Below are positions 24,401-36,250 of a DNA stretch of 64,000 nt, piece by piece (the stretch's first letter is position 1; the number at the start of each line of letters is the position of its first letter). The notes under the pieces were generated by a model. It was not told where the DNA came from, did no database searches, and saw nothing but the letters and a program-made list of their open reading frames with translations. Where the stretch lies: NCBI RefSeq assembly GCF_037038585.1, contig NC_092520.1:56014501-56078500 (forward strand), in the 5' to 3' direction. This DNA is from Patagioenas fasciata. Its lineage: Eukaryota > Chordata > Aves > Columbiformes > Columbidae. The position numbers were made by a program, and so were the translations under genes.

Positions 24401-26968
24401 CTACACACATTTTCATCTCATCTAATTACTGGAGTGGCCCTTTTCAGATACAGGAAAAGAACAGATCCAGTTTCCATCCTTAAGACAGCCCAGGATGTTT
24501 TGGGATCTGGATAAGTCTGTTTTCTTTCCAGAGCCTCTGTTGCACACATTCATTTTCCCCCTGAAGAAGCCATGTTTTCTCAAAACCATCATTTTCTCCT
24601 GGCTCTCTGGCTCTGGGTTAGTACACTGCTCGTTAGCTCTGTTGCAGGGCCTAGAAAGAAAGTCTTCCTTTTGCTTAGGCTGCTTTGGAGCCCAGGCAGC
24701 CTGATGCACTGAGAAGATGTACCTGTGGCGTGTGCACCAAAGCTGTTTGGCCACCATCCAGGCAGCCTTTATGTCTTGTCCTAAAGGGAAATGTGCCATT
24801 GCTGCCTTTTCTCCCTGACATACATGGCATCGTCTCAGGAAACCTATACAGAAGACGTAGGCTGAAACCAGTAATATTTACCGCTAACGTCTACTGCATT
24901 TATTGCAGGCGCAACAGGAGTAGATAGGAAAATCCTCTAATATAGAGAGATACACCCATAATTAAAAGATAAAAAGGAAAAAAAAATGCATGAAAGGATG
25001 TCGTGACAGACAATCTGTTAATATATATTCCATACAAAGAGTTAAGGTCCATGCAGATGTTTAAGGTGTGAGTCTTTGCCTCTCTAAAGGTACGGGGTAT
25101 TTGCTTATATTGTGGTACTGGTATGAAGTATATGAATGACAGCTCAGACAGGGAAAGAATAAAAGAAATAAGGCGGTTTAGGATTGGTGTTAGTCTTGTG
25201 TTAAAATAGACAAGACGCATAGAGGTGGGCATAGGACTGAGTCTTAGAAGAAAACATAGATACTTCTAATCAATATCACAAATAAGAGGACTTACTTTAA
25301 TGTAATTTCTGACTTGATAGCATTCCCTTAAGTGAATATTATCCTTAGCCTATTTAGTCTAACATCATATTGAATTTGTAGCATTTACGTTGCACTTTGA
25401 AGAGGTAAAGTGCTATGAAGTATTGATCATGCAGAAAAAGATGTTATTGAGTATTTAAAAAGACTGTGGTAGTTTTACTCGAGGACAGAAAAGATTGTAT
25501 CAGTCTCCCAGCTCTTGTTCTTGGCCTGGAGAAATTGAAGCCCAAAACTGAGATGACCACTGAGTTAATTATTCTGTGTAATCTCCTGGTTTCCAAATTT
25601 ATCAGAAAGATTGGTAACAGAAATACTTCTGCAACAACCCCCCTCAGTTTATCCATAGTACACTTTTTTATTATCCAGAGATTTCATAGCCATTTTGTCA
25701 GACTTAGTTTTCCTATAGTGCCACTCTTACTTTGTACTATAGTTCCACTGAATTACATTTTCTTTGTGGAGAACTCAAGTTTCCCAGCAATAGTACATTT
25801 AAATGTAGGTAAAATAACAGAATAAGAAGGGCTATATCCTGCTAACCTTTGTTGTTATCTAGAAGTTCATATGGCTGCAATTTTTAGCTGCAGCTGGTCT
25901 CACAATCCAGTTTAAAATCAATCAAAAGGGAATGGAAGCAGCCTTATGCAATGTCAAGTCTACCCAGCTTCCTTAAGATGTGTTGCTATAAAATAACCAT
26001 AAAGATGGGTGTTTTATCCAGAAGATTGCATAAAATGAATTAATAGCGTACATTTATATACCATCTAACATCTTCTAGCATCACAAACCACAATTGAAGT
26101 TTCACAGGTGAAGTACAATGTTTCCTAATGCTTCCAGGTAAAACAGGTTTCACAGTTTCATTTTTTTTTAAGTTTTGTGTTTTTTTCTTTTTCCCAAATG
26201 AAGCTCTATTTGACTTTTTAAAATAAAGAAGACTAACCTGGGTAGGCAGAAGACTTTCACTGTCCAGTTCTTTGAAGTGATGTTAGTTAAAAAAAGTAAA
26301 ATAAGGCACTTAATAAATCATAGGAGAGAAAAGTCCAAAATAAAATAATGGGGACTATACCCAACATATGTACCTCTTCAGATTTGTAAAACACAATATA
26401 GACAGCCATCTAAGTGTAAAAGCATACATTCAACATACTTAAGACATAATTCATACCTTACATGCTCTAAATTGGTCAAATCAGAGTTTTATTCCATACA
26501 TAACATCAGTACAAGATGTAAAATCAAGTACAAGATTTCCAGGTTCAGTGCCAAATACCCTATTAGTTGACCTACAGGTGCATCGCTTCTTCACAGCGTA
26601 ACGTTGGATTTATCCACAAGAAAGCATTTATATGAATCATACATTAGTGGTGGATGATGTAGGTGTGAAAGTATGTGTCATTTTCCCGTCTGCACCTTTG
26701 CTTTGCATTGCCCTCTCTATTGACCTGGAAATAAAAACCCTTCTGGTTTTGCTCTGATCGGTTTGCTCAGTTTCAGTTCCACGTTCTGCCAGGGTCGGTC
26801 AACTTTGCTGTCTCATCGGCAGCTCCTGGCTGGCCTGTCGCAGCCTTTGCTCCCTGATTGCGCTGTATGGCAATACCCACCTCAGATGGAGCTGGGGCAC
26901 TCAGTATCGCTTGGTTGTGAACCTGCTTTGTTGCAGCTGGGACAATTATACTGTACAGTTGTTTAGTA
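21440..26968. other. A+T-rich non-coding stretch
   Basis: No gene recognised. Several open frames of 60-125 codons occur, overlapping on opposite strands and without known domains. A perfect 20-bp tandem duplication lies at 23494-23533. Positions about 26690-26950 are GC-richer and contain an AATAAA near 26730. This could be part of an old terminal repeat, but I could not define ends or a family. Confidence 0.5.
23494..23533. repeat. Perfect 2 x 20-bp tandem duplication
   Basis: gatccagatagactctgtcc occurs twice in direct succession with no mismatch. It looks like a recent local duplication of non-coding DNA. The same block also fills part of a minus-strand open frame, which is therefore unlikely to be a gene. 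Confidence 0.95.
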
Positions 26969-27045
26969 GCAGGTATAGTATAGTATAATATAGCATAGCA
27001 TTGCATAGCATAGCATAGCATACCATAGCATAGTATAGTATAGTA
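26969..27045. repeat. (ATAGT/ATAGC)n pentanucleotide array
   Basis: A run of five-base units alternates between ATAGT and ATAGC blocks with a few point variants. It covers about 75 bp and is followed directly by TTTA/TTTTA-rich sequence to about 27080. A minus-strand open frame through it (Met-Leu-Cys-Tyr-Ala repeats) is a repeat artefact. Confidence 0.93.
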
Positions 27046-27080
27046 CTTTATTTTATTTATTTATTTAATTTTATTTTATT
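27046..27080. repeat. (TTTA)n / (TTTTA)n low-complexity tract
   Basis: An A+T-only stretch of TTTA, TTTTA and related units lies immediately right of the ATAGY array. It has no other visible content. Confidence 0.85.
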
Positions 27081-28539
27081 GTAAGGGTATTTTAAAAAAT
27101 TTATATGGATTATCCTCCTCTTGCTTTCAATGCTCATTTTCCATGTCAGAATTCACATGATCGCACCTGTCACATGTCACTTTTGCACCTTTGTGCTTCC
27201 AGAAACTCTCAGCTGTTATTTTCACACCATAACTGAGGCTCAGGTAACTCAGAGAGCACCTAGGCTTGTCAGTGCATTGCATGTAGAAAGGAATTAATTA
27301 TTTAAACTTCACCCATTTGCATCGGTGCTGCATAGGTATAAAACTGTGACATAACTTCTGTGAAGTTGTGCCAGTAGCTTTAGGGCCCTGTTAAGTATTC
27401 ATTGAGTACATCCCTATAAGGGTAATTTGCACATTTTAAAAAATTACTATAGTTTATAAGCCACTGGATATTTCAATGCTTTGTTCTGTATTTCAAAGGA
27501 TAAATTAGAAAAAAATATTTGCATATTTTTCCTACATAATTTTAAAATCAAAGCTCTTAAATAGCTGTAATTCTTAGACATTTGGCAGGAGAAACACTGA
27601 AAGTGTATATCAAATTGCAGAATAAGTCTCTATTGCAGAAAAAACAAACAAACAAATAAACAACAACCAAAAAACCCCAAACCAAACGTGTACTTAAATT
27701 CATCTCTATTCAGCGAACCATTTAAACATATCAAGGCTCCACTGGAACTTCAAGACATACTTACCTGGCCCGACAAATAGTGAGGAACTTAAAAAAAATG
27801 CTTAAAGTTAAGTGCTTTGTTGAAACTGAATTCAGTGATGCAATTCCCACCTTGCAAGTTATTAAATAGATATAGGTGAAACTGTAAAGTATGAACTTTA
27901 GCAACCTTATTAGTAAGCCTGAGAAAACTTCTCTGGGAGGGAACTAACAATGCTTAAAAATATGTGTGCTGTCATTTAACAGTGTTATACAGTCTGGTTA
28001 CATTTAGATAACAAAAATGATATTTTAAAAAGCATATGTAGAAACAGATACACCATGGAGTTTTCTATAAAAACAAAAATAATATTATGTAAAAAATACA
28101 AGTTCCCTGGCAGATGAACACCTGCAGCATTAATTTCTCTCCTGATGTAGGCAATGCCATGGCAGTAGAAATAACTAGTGCAACATCTGACCGCTTGATA
28201 TGATGAGTTTAGGGGCTACAGCCTGGGTGTAGGTGCTGTTTTAATGCAGGTCTGATTGGATTATTGCTGTGGTCTCTACTAGCCTTAAAAAGCTATAGGG
28301 TAAAACATGTGAAATATGTTCTCCTACACATGAGCTGTGAAGACATTTGGATCTTACTTAATAACGTCGTTTTTTGCTAAAGTTTATAAACTACATATAA
28401 AACAACAAGATGAAAAATACATGCCACTGGTTAACTCGACCTAGGGAATATTTGCTGGATAGTTTGTATGGAAAATTAAAAAAAATTACAAACTTCAAGG
28501 AGAAGTGTTATTTTCTTTTTAAAGCTTCTTAATGCAGTA
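27081..28539. other. A+T-rich non-coding stretch
   Basis: No gene recognised. A minus-strand splice-donor-like site (CCAG then GTAAGTATG on the minus strand) lies around 27764-27765, but no convincing exon precedes it. An AAAC-rich patch lies near 27640-27670. Confidence 0.5.
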
Positions 28540-28900
28540 TGCACTGCTCCCAAAGGGAATGACTCATTATCAGACCTCCTCTTGACAATGAATAGTTAAT
28601 TGTCACTCTAAAAATTACTCCTCTGTTTATGTATTTCTGATTAGAATCTGATTACACTCCATTTGCGTAAACATGTAACAGTAGCACTAATATTCATCTA
28701 TGAATTTCTAAAAGAGCTAATTACCCAAAGCTTAGACTAATTGTCAGCATAATGGACAGAGAACACGGCTTTGAAGTAGGAAGTGTTAAGAGAGGCTGCC
28801 AGTTATTCAAAGATAGCCAGCTGAATATGTAGATAGCCATGATTTCATTAGCATGTAAAGCTTTTACTGGGCAGAAAGTCACCCTGGTTAAAAAAATTAA
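28540..28900. promoter_or_regulatory. Candidate conserved non-coding (enhancer-like) segment
   Basis: A cluster of homeodomain-type cores is visible: TAATTG at 28598-28603, TAATTA at 28718-28723 and TAATTG at 28738-28743. An octamer-like ATTAGCAT lies at 28847-28854, and AGATAGCCA occurs twice within 30 bp (about 28811 and 28831). The segment has no repeats and no open frame. This resembles developmental enhancers, but such motifs are common in A+T-rich DNA and conservation could not be tested. Confidence 0.2.
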
Positions 28901-29815
28901 ATGAGGAAATAAGAAAATAAAAAAATCAATTTGTAAAGACTCAGGTGGGAAACCAAGAAATTAATGTCAGGGTTTAAAAGTAACAAGATTTTTAAAAGTT
29001 ACTTGTTGGAGTACCAGTGGGCAACTGGATTAAATGCAATAAAAGAGCACTTTAAATAAGTATGAGGAGGAAAAGAAGAATCCTACGTGAAGTATACATG
29101 AAGCATGGTAGGTAAACAGTACAAGAGATTCCTGCTTGGTATTTGGAGCACAGGGGTTACGTAGCTACATGACAAAGAGGTAAAAAGAAAAAAAACTATC
29201 ACCTGTAAGAAAGCAAGCAGGCCATGATCTGTTCAAATTAAACTCAGTCCTAATAGAGTTAGACGAGTACCTGTCTTCATCTGCTAATAAGATCTTTTCC
29301 TAGGTCATGGGTAATTCCAGGAGAGTATTGTCAAAACTGCATCAGTGTTGGAAAGCTTGAAAGGACCTATTGAATAATTAATGATGTCATTCCCAAACCC
29401 TAGCAAAGAGATTGCTAATTTGGGGTCTTATTAAGAAAAATTAGAGGTTAAAATATAATTAATATCAGTCAACACGGCATCCCAGAAGGTAGATCTTACT
29501 ACTGTTCTTCTGCTGGGGGAGGTGTCTGTGCTCCTTTGCTTGCTTTGGAAAGGGTATAATTCTGAGTGCTGAAGATGACGGTTGTTCACATAACAGCCAT
29601 TGATTTCTTCAAAGCTTTTTAGTCAATACCACAATAACACTTTGATTTAAAAGAGCTTCCATTATATGAAATTAACATTACATGGATTAAAAACTGACTC
29701 ACTGGTTGGTCTCCAGATGTCATTGTTAATGAAGAGACATAAACAAAGAAAATCATTGTGATGAGGAGTTTTTTTTCCCAGAGACTGATTTTTTCTCAGT
29801 GATTACTTTTATGGT
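28901..29815. other. A+T-rich non-coding stretch
   Basis: I see no exon, repeat family or promoter. The sequence is A+T-rich with scattered short A-runs. Confidence 0.55.
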
Positions 29816-30240
29816 AAAGTTTGCAGATGATAGTAGATACTGGAAAGCATGTACTATTTTTGCCAGTGGGGCTGAATCATCCTGTCGAGCATCACAATCC
29901 AACACAAAGGCAAATTAAAAGGGCCAAATACAATGTATTACACACGGGACATGACAATGCTGGCTGTATCTACAGAGTAAGGCTTGAGAAATGCAGTGTG
30001 TGTGGTTTATCACAAACTGAAGAGAATTAAATTGACCGCTAGGTATAGTAACATGCAAAGGAGAGGGCTCATGGCTGGCTCTGCAACCTGGACGTCAAAG
30101 GTACAACGTTATTTGGTAGCTGGAAATTTGAAGCTGGCTAAAAACAAAGCTGAAATGAGATATGGCAGGCTAGCAGCAAACATAACTGTGGGAATAGGTT
30201 AGTGAGGAGGGTGGAGGACTCACACTAAGTGAATGAAAAC
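29816..30240 (+). mobile_element. Old, degraded CR1/L3-type LINE relic
   Basis: The string 'aaagtttgcagatgatag' matches the block that encodes the end of the reverse-transcriptase domain (Phe-Ala-Asp-Asp type) in CR1/L3 elements. It is followed at the expected distance by a stretch like their downstream region ('gccaaatacaatgtattaca', later 'gggaataggttagtgagg'). Many substitutions and indels have broken any frame. The two open frames over it (about 70 codons each) are fragments and unlikely to be expressed. Confidence 0.5.
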
Positions 30241-33200
30241 CTAATCAGAATTCTTCTTCTCATGTACAGTTTAGCCTGTTTCAGGATGGATAGTCGTAGT
30301 GCTGTGTGTTTCTTTTGGTTGAGGACTCTGTGAGGTTACATGTATACAAGAAAAATGCACAGGGCAAGGATACAGGCTCAGCGTTGGCCATTTGCATCGG
30401 TCCATACTGTTAAATGACTGCCTAACACACGGTATAGTTACACAACAACCAACATGCTTTCAGACAATACTGAACTTGCAAACAGACACCACCATCCCCT
30501 GAGCTCAGGAAATAACTCTTCTGCAGTCCTGCTGGAGGAGATGAGCGCTGTACTGCCCTGAGCACGTTCATTACATTTGCAGCTCTTCATTAAGACAATG
30601 AATGTATTAAAATCCTGTATGTCTGGACTTCAGCTGGTTGGCTGTCACAGTAAGGAAAGGCTCCTCTCTGATGCACAATAGCCCAATTGTATTTTGTGGG
30701 TAGAGGGTTATCTCCCTCTGGCAGGCTGGAAATGAGTCTCTCCTAGAGCTGGAACGTCGGTGGGAAAGCACTTGTTTTCTGAGATCATACGGAGAACCTT
30801 CCTTCTCAGACGCTTGTCTGCTACTGCTTTTTCACATAGCAAACAAACTATCAAAGCATTCAATATATGTATAAATAGGAAAGAATTTTCTTCCAAGTCA
30901 GGAGGATCATACCTTCCTCTGGAACACGTGGTTTCTCTTGGGATTATCTGGATATACAGCACCGCTGCAGATTAAAGAATAAACCAGCCCCTACCAAGCC
31001 CTTGGTGAACCTCAGTTTCTTCTTTTCTTTGAGTATGGCATGCACAGCTCAGTCTGCTGTGGAATGAGATGGCTTCTGCTGTGACTGCTGAAGATGAGCA
31101 ACAAAGTCATGGGGATGGCTCTCTGTGGCTGTGTCTTGGAAAAACTTAATAGTACATGGTATACAGTGTCTGAATCTATTGATCCACCATGGCCTTAAGT
31201 GCCGAAACCATGAAGGTCTCTCAAACTTCCTAACAGATGTATTGTGAAGCATTATTTCAAAAAATCATCCTGAACAGATGGGGCAGATGTCCCAATCATC
31301 GTGTGACAAATTTAATGCTGCATACATGAAAAAAGGCATTGCAAAACTTGTACAGAAGAAGCAGATTGCAGACTTGGTTTCCTTGGATGATTGCATTGCA
31401 CAAACTCTGGGTGAATTGTTTTCGGAAATCTGATGCCCCAGCGTTAAGTAATAAGCAATATATGCTGTTAACTTGCATGAGTTCATAGGTTAAGTTTCAT
31501 GTGTTTTCCCCTCATCATAAAATAAAAAGAACAAAAAGAATTAGTTATAGCACTGGCTATGATCTTAATGGCCTCTGTATGTACATATAGGTGCCCACAT
31601 ACAGGAAAACTTCATATTCAGCTGAATTATCCTGTTCTTTACGAAAAATGAGATGAGTTAAAAAAATGAGTTGAACTGACTTGACTGTCTTTGAAACTAC
31701 AATTTAATCTCCACTTGTGTAGACAAGCAAACTTCAGTGAAAGCATGTCAACTTTCCCTAGCTGCAGCAGGTGAATATATAGATAATAAAAATGGTCTTT
31801 TGTAAAGTTTCTTTTTACTGGTAGCCTTGAAAATTAAGAGGCAAATAAAATTCATGTCTGAGCTTAGGATTTTGCCATGATCCAAACCAGGTCATTGGAT
31901 TTTCTTGGTTCATACTATAATTCAATTAAAAACACAGCTCAAGTTATTTCACTCTGTGCACCTTCCCTTGTATGAAATTCCCGAACTGATGTGAGGCTCC
32001 AGAGAAAGGGACTGTGCAGTGTATGGATTGCATATGCCAGATTTCTTGTGTCATCTAGAAGTCTAATACATTCCTGGCATCCCAGTATTTGAAATTCACA
32101 TGTGGAGACACATGAGGGCACCACCGGGTGGGCGTTGGCTGCTAATGCAAAAATTGATGTCTACCGGCACCTTCTGCAGGCTGACCGGGGTGATGCTCCT
32201 GGACTCCAGGCAGGGGAGGTGGCTGGTGGCCTTAGGGCAAGCAGGTGGTGCAGCAGGGGAGACCAGGAGAATGGGCCTTGCGCTCTGTGTAAAGATTCAA
32301 CAGGTCATCTTTAAGCGTATGCAAAATTTCTGAATATCACATCATCATCTTGTAGAATATGAATGGCCCTATTGGTACATCTTGTTCAAATGGTAAGATA
32401 CCTTCAACCTTTGTGGTATGTTCTTGGTAAAGAGTAATAATACAAATGAGACAAAAAAATCTCACAAATATGAAAGAGTTAATGGTATTTAACTTTTTCT
32501 TTCCTTCTCATCAGTTTTCTAGGCTGAACCTCTCAAAGAAGGATAATATTGACTAAGCCTCATTAAGCTGATTTAGACATTATTTTTAAAAGAAAAATGC
32601 AAAATTAATGATCCATTTTTTAATACCAATAAGCTACTTCAGACAGTTAATTGATGAACTATCACTATTAAAAGATACTCTCAATTGGTGGAGAGTATCC
32701 AAAATGAGTGAAATGAGGACAAGTGATGGGTAGGCACTTAGGAAGGCATGAAATTCATGCAGGGAATAGGTGGCAAAGAAAAGGTACTGTTGGCACTGAC
32801 CCCCTACTCAATGAGTCAATGAGAAGTTGCCTTTGCAACAAGAACAAACCTCATTAAGCAATTTATTGGCAAATACACTATATGTAAGTCACCCTTAATT
32901 ATTCTACTTTCTTCATTACAGTCGAGGCTCAGTGTCCTGTTGTGGACATCACTTTCAAGTATCTAGAGGAGAGCAAAAATAATGCTACAAGTTTGGGAAA
33001 ATGTAACTATTTGAATCAAAAAGAGAAGTCTGAAAGGAAAAATATACCTCATTATAGCTTTAGACATATATGTAAAAGATTGTCATAATAGAATAATACA
33101 GTTGTCCTCCAAGATCACAAGAGGAAGTCAACATTTAATCGGGTTAATTTGCAGAAAGAAGGGCTTATGCAAAGACAGTTAATGGATACAACAAGTTTCC

Positions 33201-33867
33201 TGAAGAAAATAGACACTTCACTTGATATTTTTAGAAGGGGGGTAAAATAAACATGTTGAATTTTGCCTGAAATACATCTAATCCTGCTTCGCTATGGGTG
33301 GATGCCTAATAGAAGGCCTCAGGAGATCCTGCATTTCACAATACCAGCTGTGTACTAAAGTCTTATTGGTGGAAGTTGAGGTTTTTTGCATATTTAACAA
33401 CACCTTGTTCAGTTCTACCTTCTCTCATTTAATGAAGATTAAAAAACAATGTGCCAGGAAAATTTCTTATGATCTTGCTTGTTTTCCTTCACAGAACTGC
33501 CATTCACCAAGACTAAACTCTTATGCATAGAGGGAAAGAATGGGCAGAGATGTTGCTGTTGCTGCATGTGGTCACCTGGGGACCACCGTCTTCAGCAGTG
33601 CGCCAAGCTGGACTTTTCAAAGCCATTCTCCTACCAACTGAGGGAGGGTGTTCATTGTACCTGGTGGCATACTCAGCTGGGCTCTGGCTGGGCTTTGTAT
33701 TTATTCCATTTATTATATTTCCCTTTCAAAGTAAAGCAATATTAGCATACCTTTTCTCACTTGTTATATTCAAACACCTTTATCCACGGGGGTGCCTTGA
33801 ACAGACTGGTTAGAACTGGTTTCCAATTAGCCTTAAAATATTAATTCATCACTCTGCTCATTTCTGT
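30241..33867. other. Non-coding stretch
   Basis: No gene recognised. Positions about 32100-32310 are GC-richer, with two overlapping plus-strand frames of 70-77 codons and no known domain. A hairpin with a 9-bp stem lies at 32674-32699. Minus-strand frames at 31265-31486 have no recognised similarity and no supporting splice or promoter signals. Confidence 0.5.
32674..32699. repeat. Inverted repeat, 9-bp stem, 8-nt loop
   Basis: gatactctc at 32674-32682 and gagagtatc at 32691-32699 are perfect reverse complements around an 8-nt loop. The stem is too short for a microRNA precursor, and no terminator or element end is implied. Confidence 0.7.
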
Positions 33868-34275
33868 AAAAGAGAAAAGAAAAAAGAAAGAAAAGGAAAA
33901 AAAAGAAAAATAAGAAAAAATAAATGAAAAAGAGAAAGAAAAGAAAAAGAAAGAAAAGAGAAAGAAAAGAGAAAAAGAAAAAAGAAAAAAGAAAAAAGGA
34001 AAAAGAAAAGAGAAAAAAGAAAAAAGGAAAAGGAAAAAGGAAAAGGAAAAAGGAAAAGGAAAAAGGAAAAGGAAAAAGGAAAAGGAAAAAGGAAAAGGAA
34101 AAAGGAAAAGGAAAAAGGAAAAGGAAAAAGGAAAAAACAAAGAAAAGAAAATAAAAGAAAATAAAAAAGAAAAGGAAAAGAAAAGAAAAGAAAAGAAAAG
34201 AAAAGAAAAGAAAAGAAAAGAAAAGAAAAGAAAAGAAAAGAAAAGAAAAGAAAAGAAAAGAAAAGAGGAGAAAAA
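33868..34275. repeat. Long homopurine (A+G) simple-repeat tract
   Basis: About 400 bp of almost only A and G. One block (33926-34137, 212 nt) and another (34163-34275) contain no pyrimidine at all. The first block includes about nine copies of a 13-bp unit, ggaaaaggaaaaa, near 34021-34136. The second is largely (AAAAG)n, about 34176-34265. Lys/Glu-rich plus-strand and Phe/Ser-rich minus-strand open frames over it are repeat artefacts. Its right end lies about 0.8 kb left of the CpG island. Confidence 0.96.
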
Positions 34276-35094
34276 TGTATTTTCTTTGTGTCTCTTTTTC
34301 AGCCTCTAGTTGCCAAAGGAGGTGGCTAAGTTGAAAGGTTCACTTTCTTTCTCAAAACTAATACATTTTGCAGTAGCAGAAATCCGAAACTTCAGTTACT
34401 GATTCTTGCAAAAGACCTCAGGGACAGAATTTAGTCGAAATTGAAGTGCAAATGCTTCCTGATGCTCCCCCCCCTACCCCAACGTGATGCTGCAGCAGTT
34501 TAGATCCACTCCTGGCCATGCCTGACCATCTCCTTGTTGCCTGACTTTCTGGAGAGGCTGTTCAGGGACTTAAACTGCCTGGAAACAAATTCTGAGGTTT
34601 GTCAGATGAGGCTTCAGCCCTTCCAGCCCACAGAGCAGGGGGTAGCTGAGATGGTGGGGGTCAAGGGGATGCCCGGCCGGAGTCAGGAGTGCCCTCACCG
34701 CTCTGCTGAACCCCGCCTTTAGTTTCATCTGGCAGAGCAAGAGCACAGAGGGATGTGCTGAAGGCAAACCGGGAGCCACTGCAGCTCCCCCCCTCCCTCT
34801 GGCTGGGGATATTCTCTGATTTTCAGGGAAAGGTGCCACGGAGAGTGGCTTGCAGGAGGATGGGGGCCGAGGGGCACTGCAGGCCTGCGCTGGCTGCTGC
34901 TTTTTTGCCTGTGAACGTCACTTCTGGGCAACAGAAACTGTTCATGAATTCGGGTCAAAATCTGGGAAGAATGAGCCCTGGGAGCCAAACCATGCGTTTG
35001 TTTCCTCCAGAAAATCGCCTGCAGTAATGGTGACAATCCATGGCTCCAGAAATAAAAGGGAAACTCAACAACATGCCTCAAAGCCAGGATTTTG
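34276..35094. other. Upstream flank of the CpG island
   Basis: G+C rises gradually toward the island. Overlapping open frames appear on both strands from about 34530 on, with no recognisable domain. It probably contains proximal upstream regulatory DNA for the promoter that follows, but no individual site can be defended. Confidence 0.45.
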
Positions 35095-36250
35095 CCCCCT
35101 CCGCAGCATCCCTCCTCGCTCCCGCCCCCGTTGTTTTGCGGAGGAAACGCTGGGGTTTGTTCTCAGGGCGGGCCGCGCTCTCGGCAAAACACCGCGGGGC
35201 CGGCCCGCAGCCTCGGCGGCGCCCGGGCCCCAGCGCTGGCCGCCGCGGGACGGCGGGGGAGGACACGGTGCGGGCTGCGGCGGGCGGGCCCGGCCCGGCC
35301 CGGCCCCGGGGCGGTGCGGCGGGGCGGTGCGGTTCGGCGCTCGGCCCCGGCAGGGAGGGGCCCGACTGCCCCTACGCGAGGAGCCGCCGCTGTCGCGGTG
35401 GGAGAGGTGACAAGCTGCTGCGCGGAGCCGCCTTCGCCCGGGTGGGAGAAGCGGGTGCCCCCCCCACCCCGCGCCCCCAACCTCCGCCGCCCTTCCGCGC
35501 CCCGCTCCGAGGTAAGGCAGCCGCCCCCTGCGCCGCCGCCACCAGAGTCCCCGCGCCGGCGGCCGCCCCCGCCCCGCGGGGACACGGCGCGGGGACAGCG
35601 GGTCCCGCGGTTTCTCCGTGTCCCCTCCGCTGCGGGGCCGGGCCGTGCTGGGACGCCGCGGGTCCGCGGCGGCGGGAGTTTCGTTTCTCCGCCGCCCCGG
35701 GGAGGAGTCGCGGCGGCGGTGCCGGCGGCCCCGGGGGAGCCTGGCGGCGGCGGCCCACGGCGCCTCCCTGCGCGGGGAACGGCCGCCGGAGCGTCCCCGG
35801 CCGAGCTCCTGCCCGTCCCGCCGCACCTGGGCGAACGGCGGCCGTCCCCGAGCCCGCCTCGGCCTCTGCTGCTGCTGCCGCCCCGCCGAGGGCGCGGGAA
35901 GGCGCCCCGAGTCCGGCACTTGTTTGGGGTGCCTCCCCCCACGTCGTTTGTTTCCCCTTCACCTCTCTGGGGGAGCCGGCGGGGCGGCGGGCGCTGCTGC
36001 CTGCCCATTGCATCTGGTTCGGCGGTGATTTATGGTTTTGTTAACTCAGCATTCGGCCCGGCGTGCTTGCGGGAGGCAGCGGCGAGCGGGGCGTTAAGTT
36101 CTTGTGACTTGTGGAAGGGAGAGGAAAGGGGCTCCGTGGGGCCGCGGCCGCCCCAGCGCCTGCTTCCCAATCGCCCCCTCTGTGCCCCTGGCTTCAGCGC
36201 TGCGGGCAGAGGGGAACGCTGGGCAGGTTTTGGCGGGGGTGAGGGGAATT
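35095..36250 (+). promoter_or_regulatory. CpG-island promoter of an unidentified gene
   Basis: About 1.15 kb of very high G+C with CpG at roughly the frequency expected by chance, unlike the CpG-poor DNA around it. GC boxes (Sp1-type) are visible at 35166-35172 (GGGCGGG), 35308-35314 and 35321-35327 (GGGGCGG). There is no clear TATA box, which is normal for this promoter class. Open frames of 136-389 codons occur in all frames on both strands; this is the expected effect of few stop codons in GC-rich DNA, so none is called as a gene. Plus direction is inferred from the two good plus-strand splice donors in or at the edge of the island and from the T/G-rich plus strand downstream. Divergent transcription is not excluded. 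Confidence 0.88.
35328..35511 (+). other. Candidate first exon (5' untranslated), start approximate
   Basis: A strong splice donor, CCGAG then GTAAGG, places an exon end at 35511 inside the CpG island, downstream of the GC boxes. The 5' limit is a guess because CpG-island promoters usually start at several positions. No ATG with a convincing frame lies between the GC boxes and the donor, so the exon is probably untranslated. A second donor (GTGAAG then GTGAGC, exon end at 36263) could serve a longer or alternative first exon. Confidence 0.5.

Noticed and set aside
27765..27880. Minus-strand exon ending at a consensus donor
   Set aside because: The preceding frame contains a stop and the only nearby acceptors are weak; no promoter on that strand explains it.
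32674..32699. microRNA precursor
   Set aside because: The stem is only 9 bp, far short of a precursor hairpin.
33841..34154. Lys/Glu-rich (plus) and Phe/Ser-rich (minus) open frames
   Set aside because: Products of the homopurine simple repeat; the 13-residue peptide period simply mirrors the 13-bp DNA unit.
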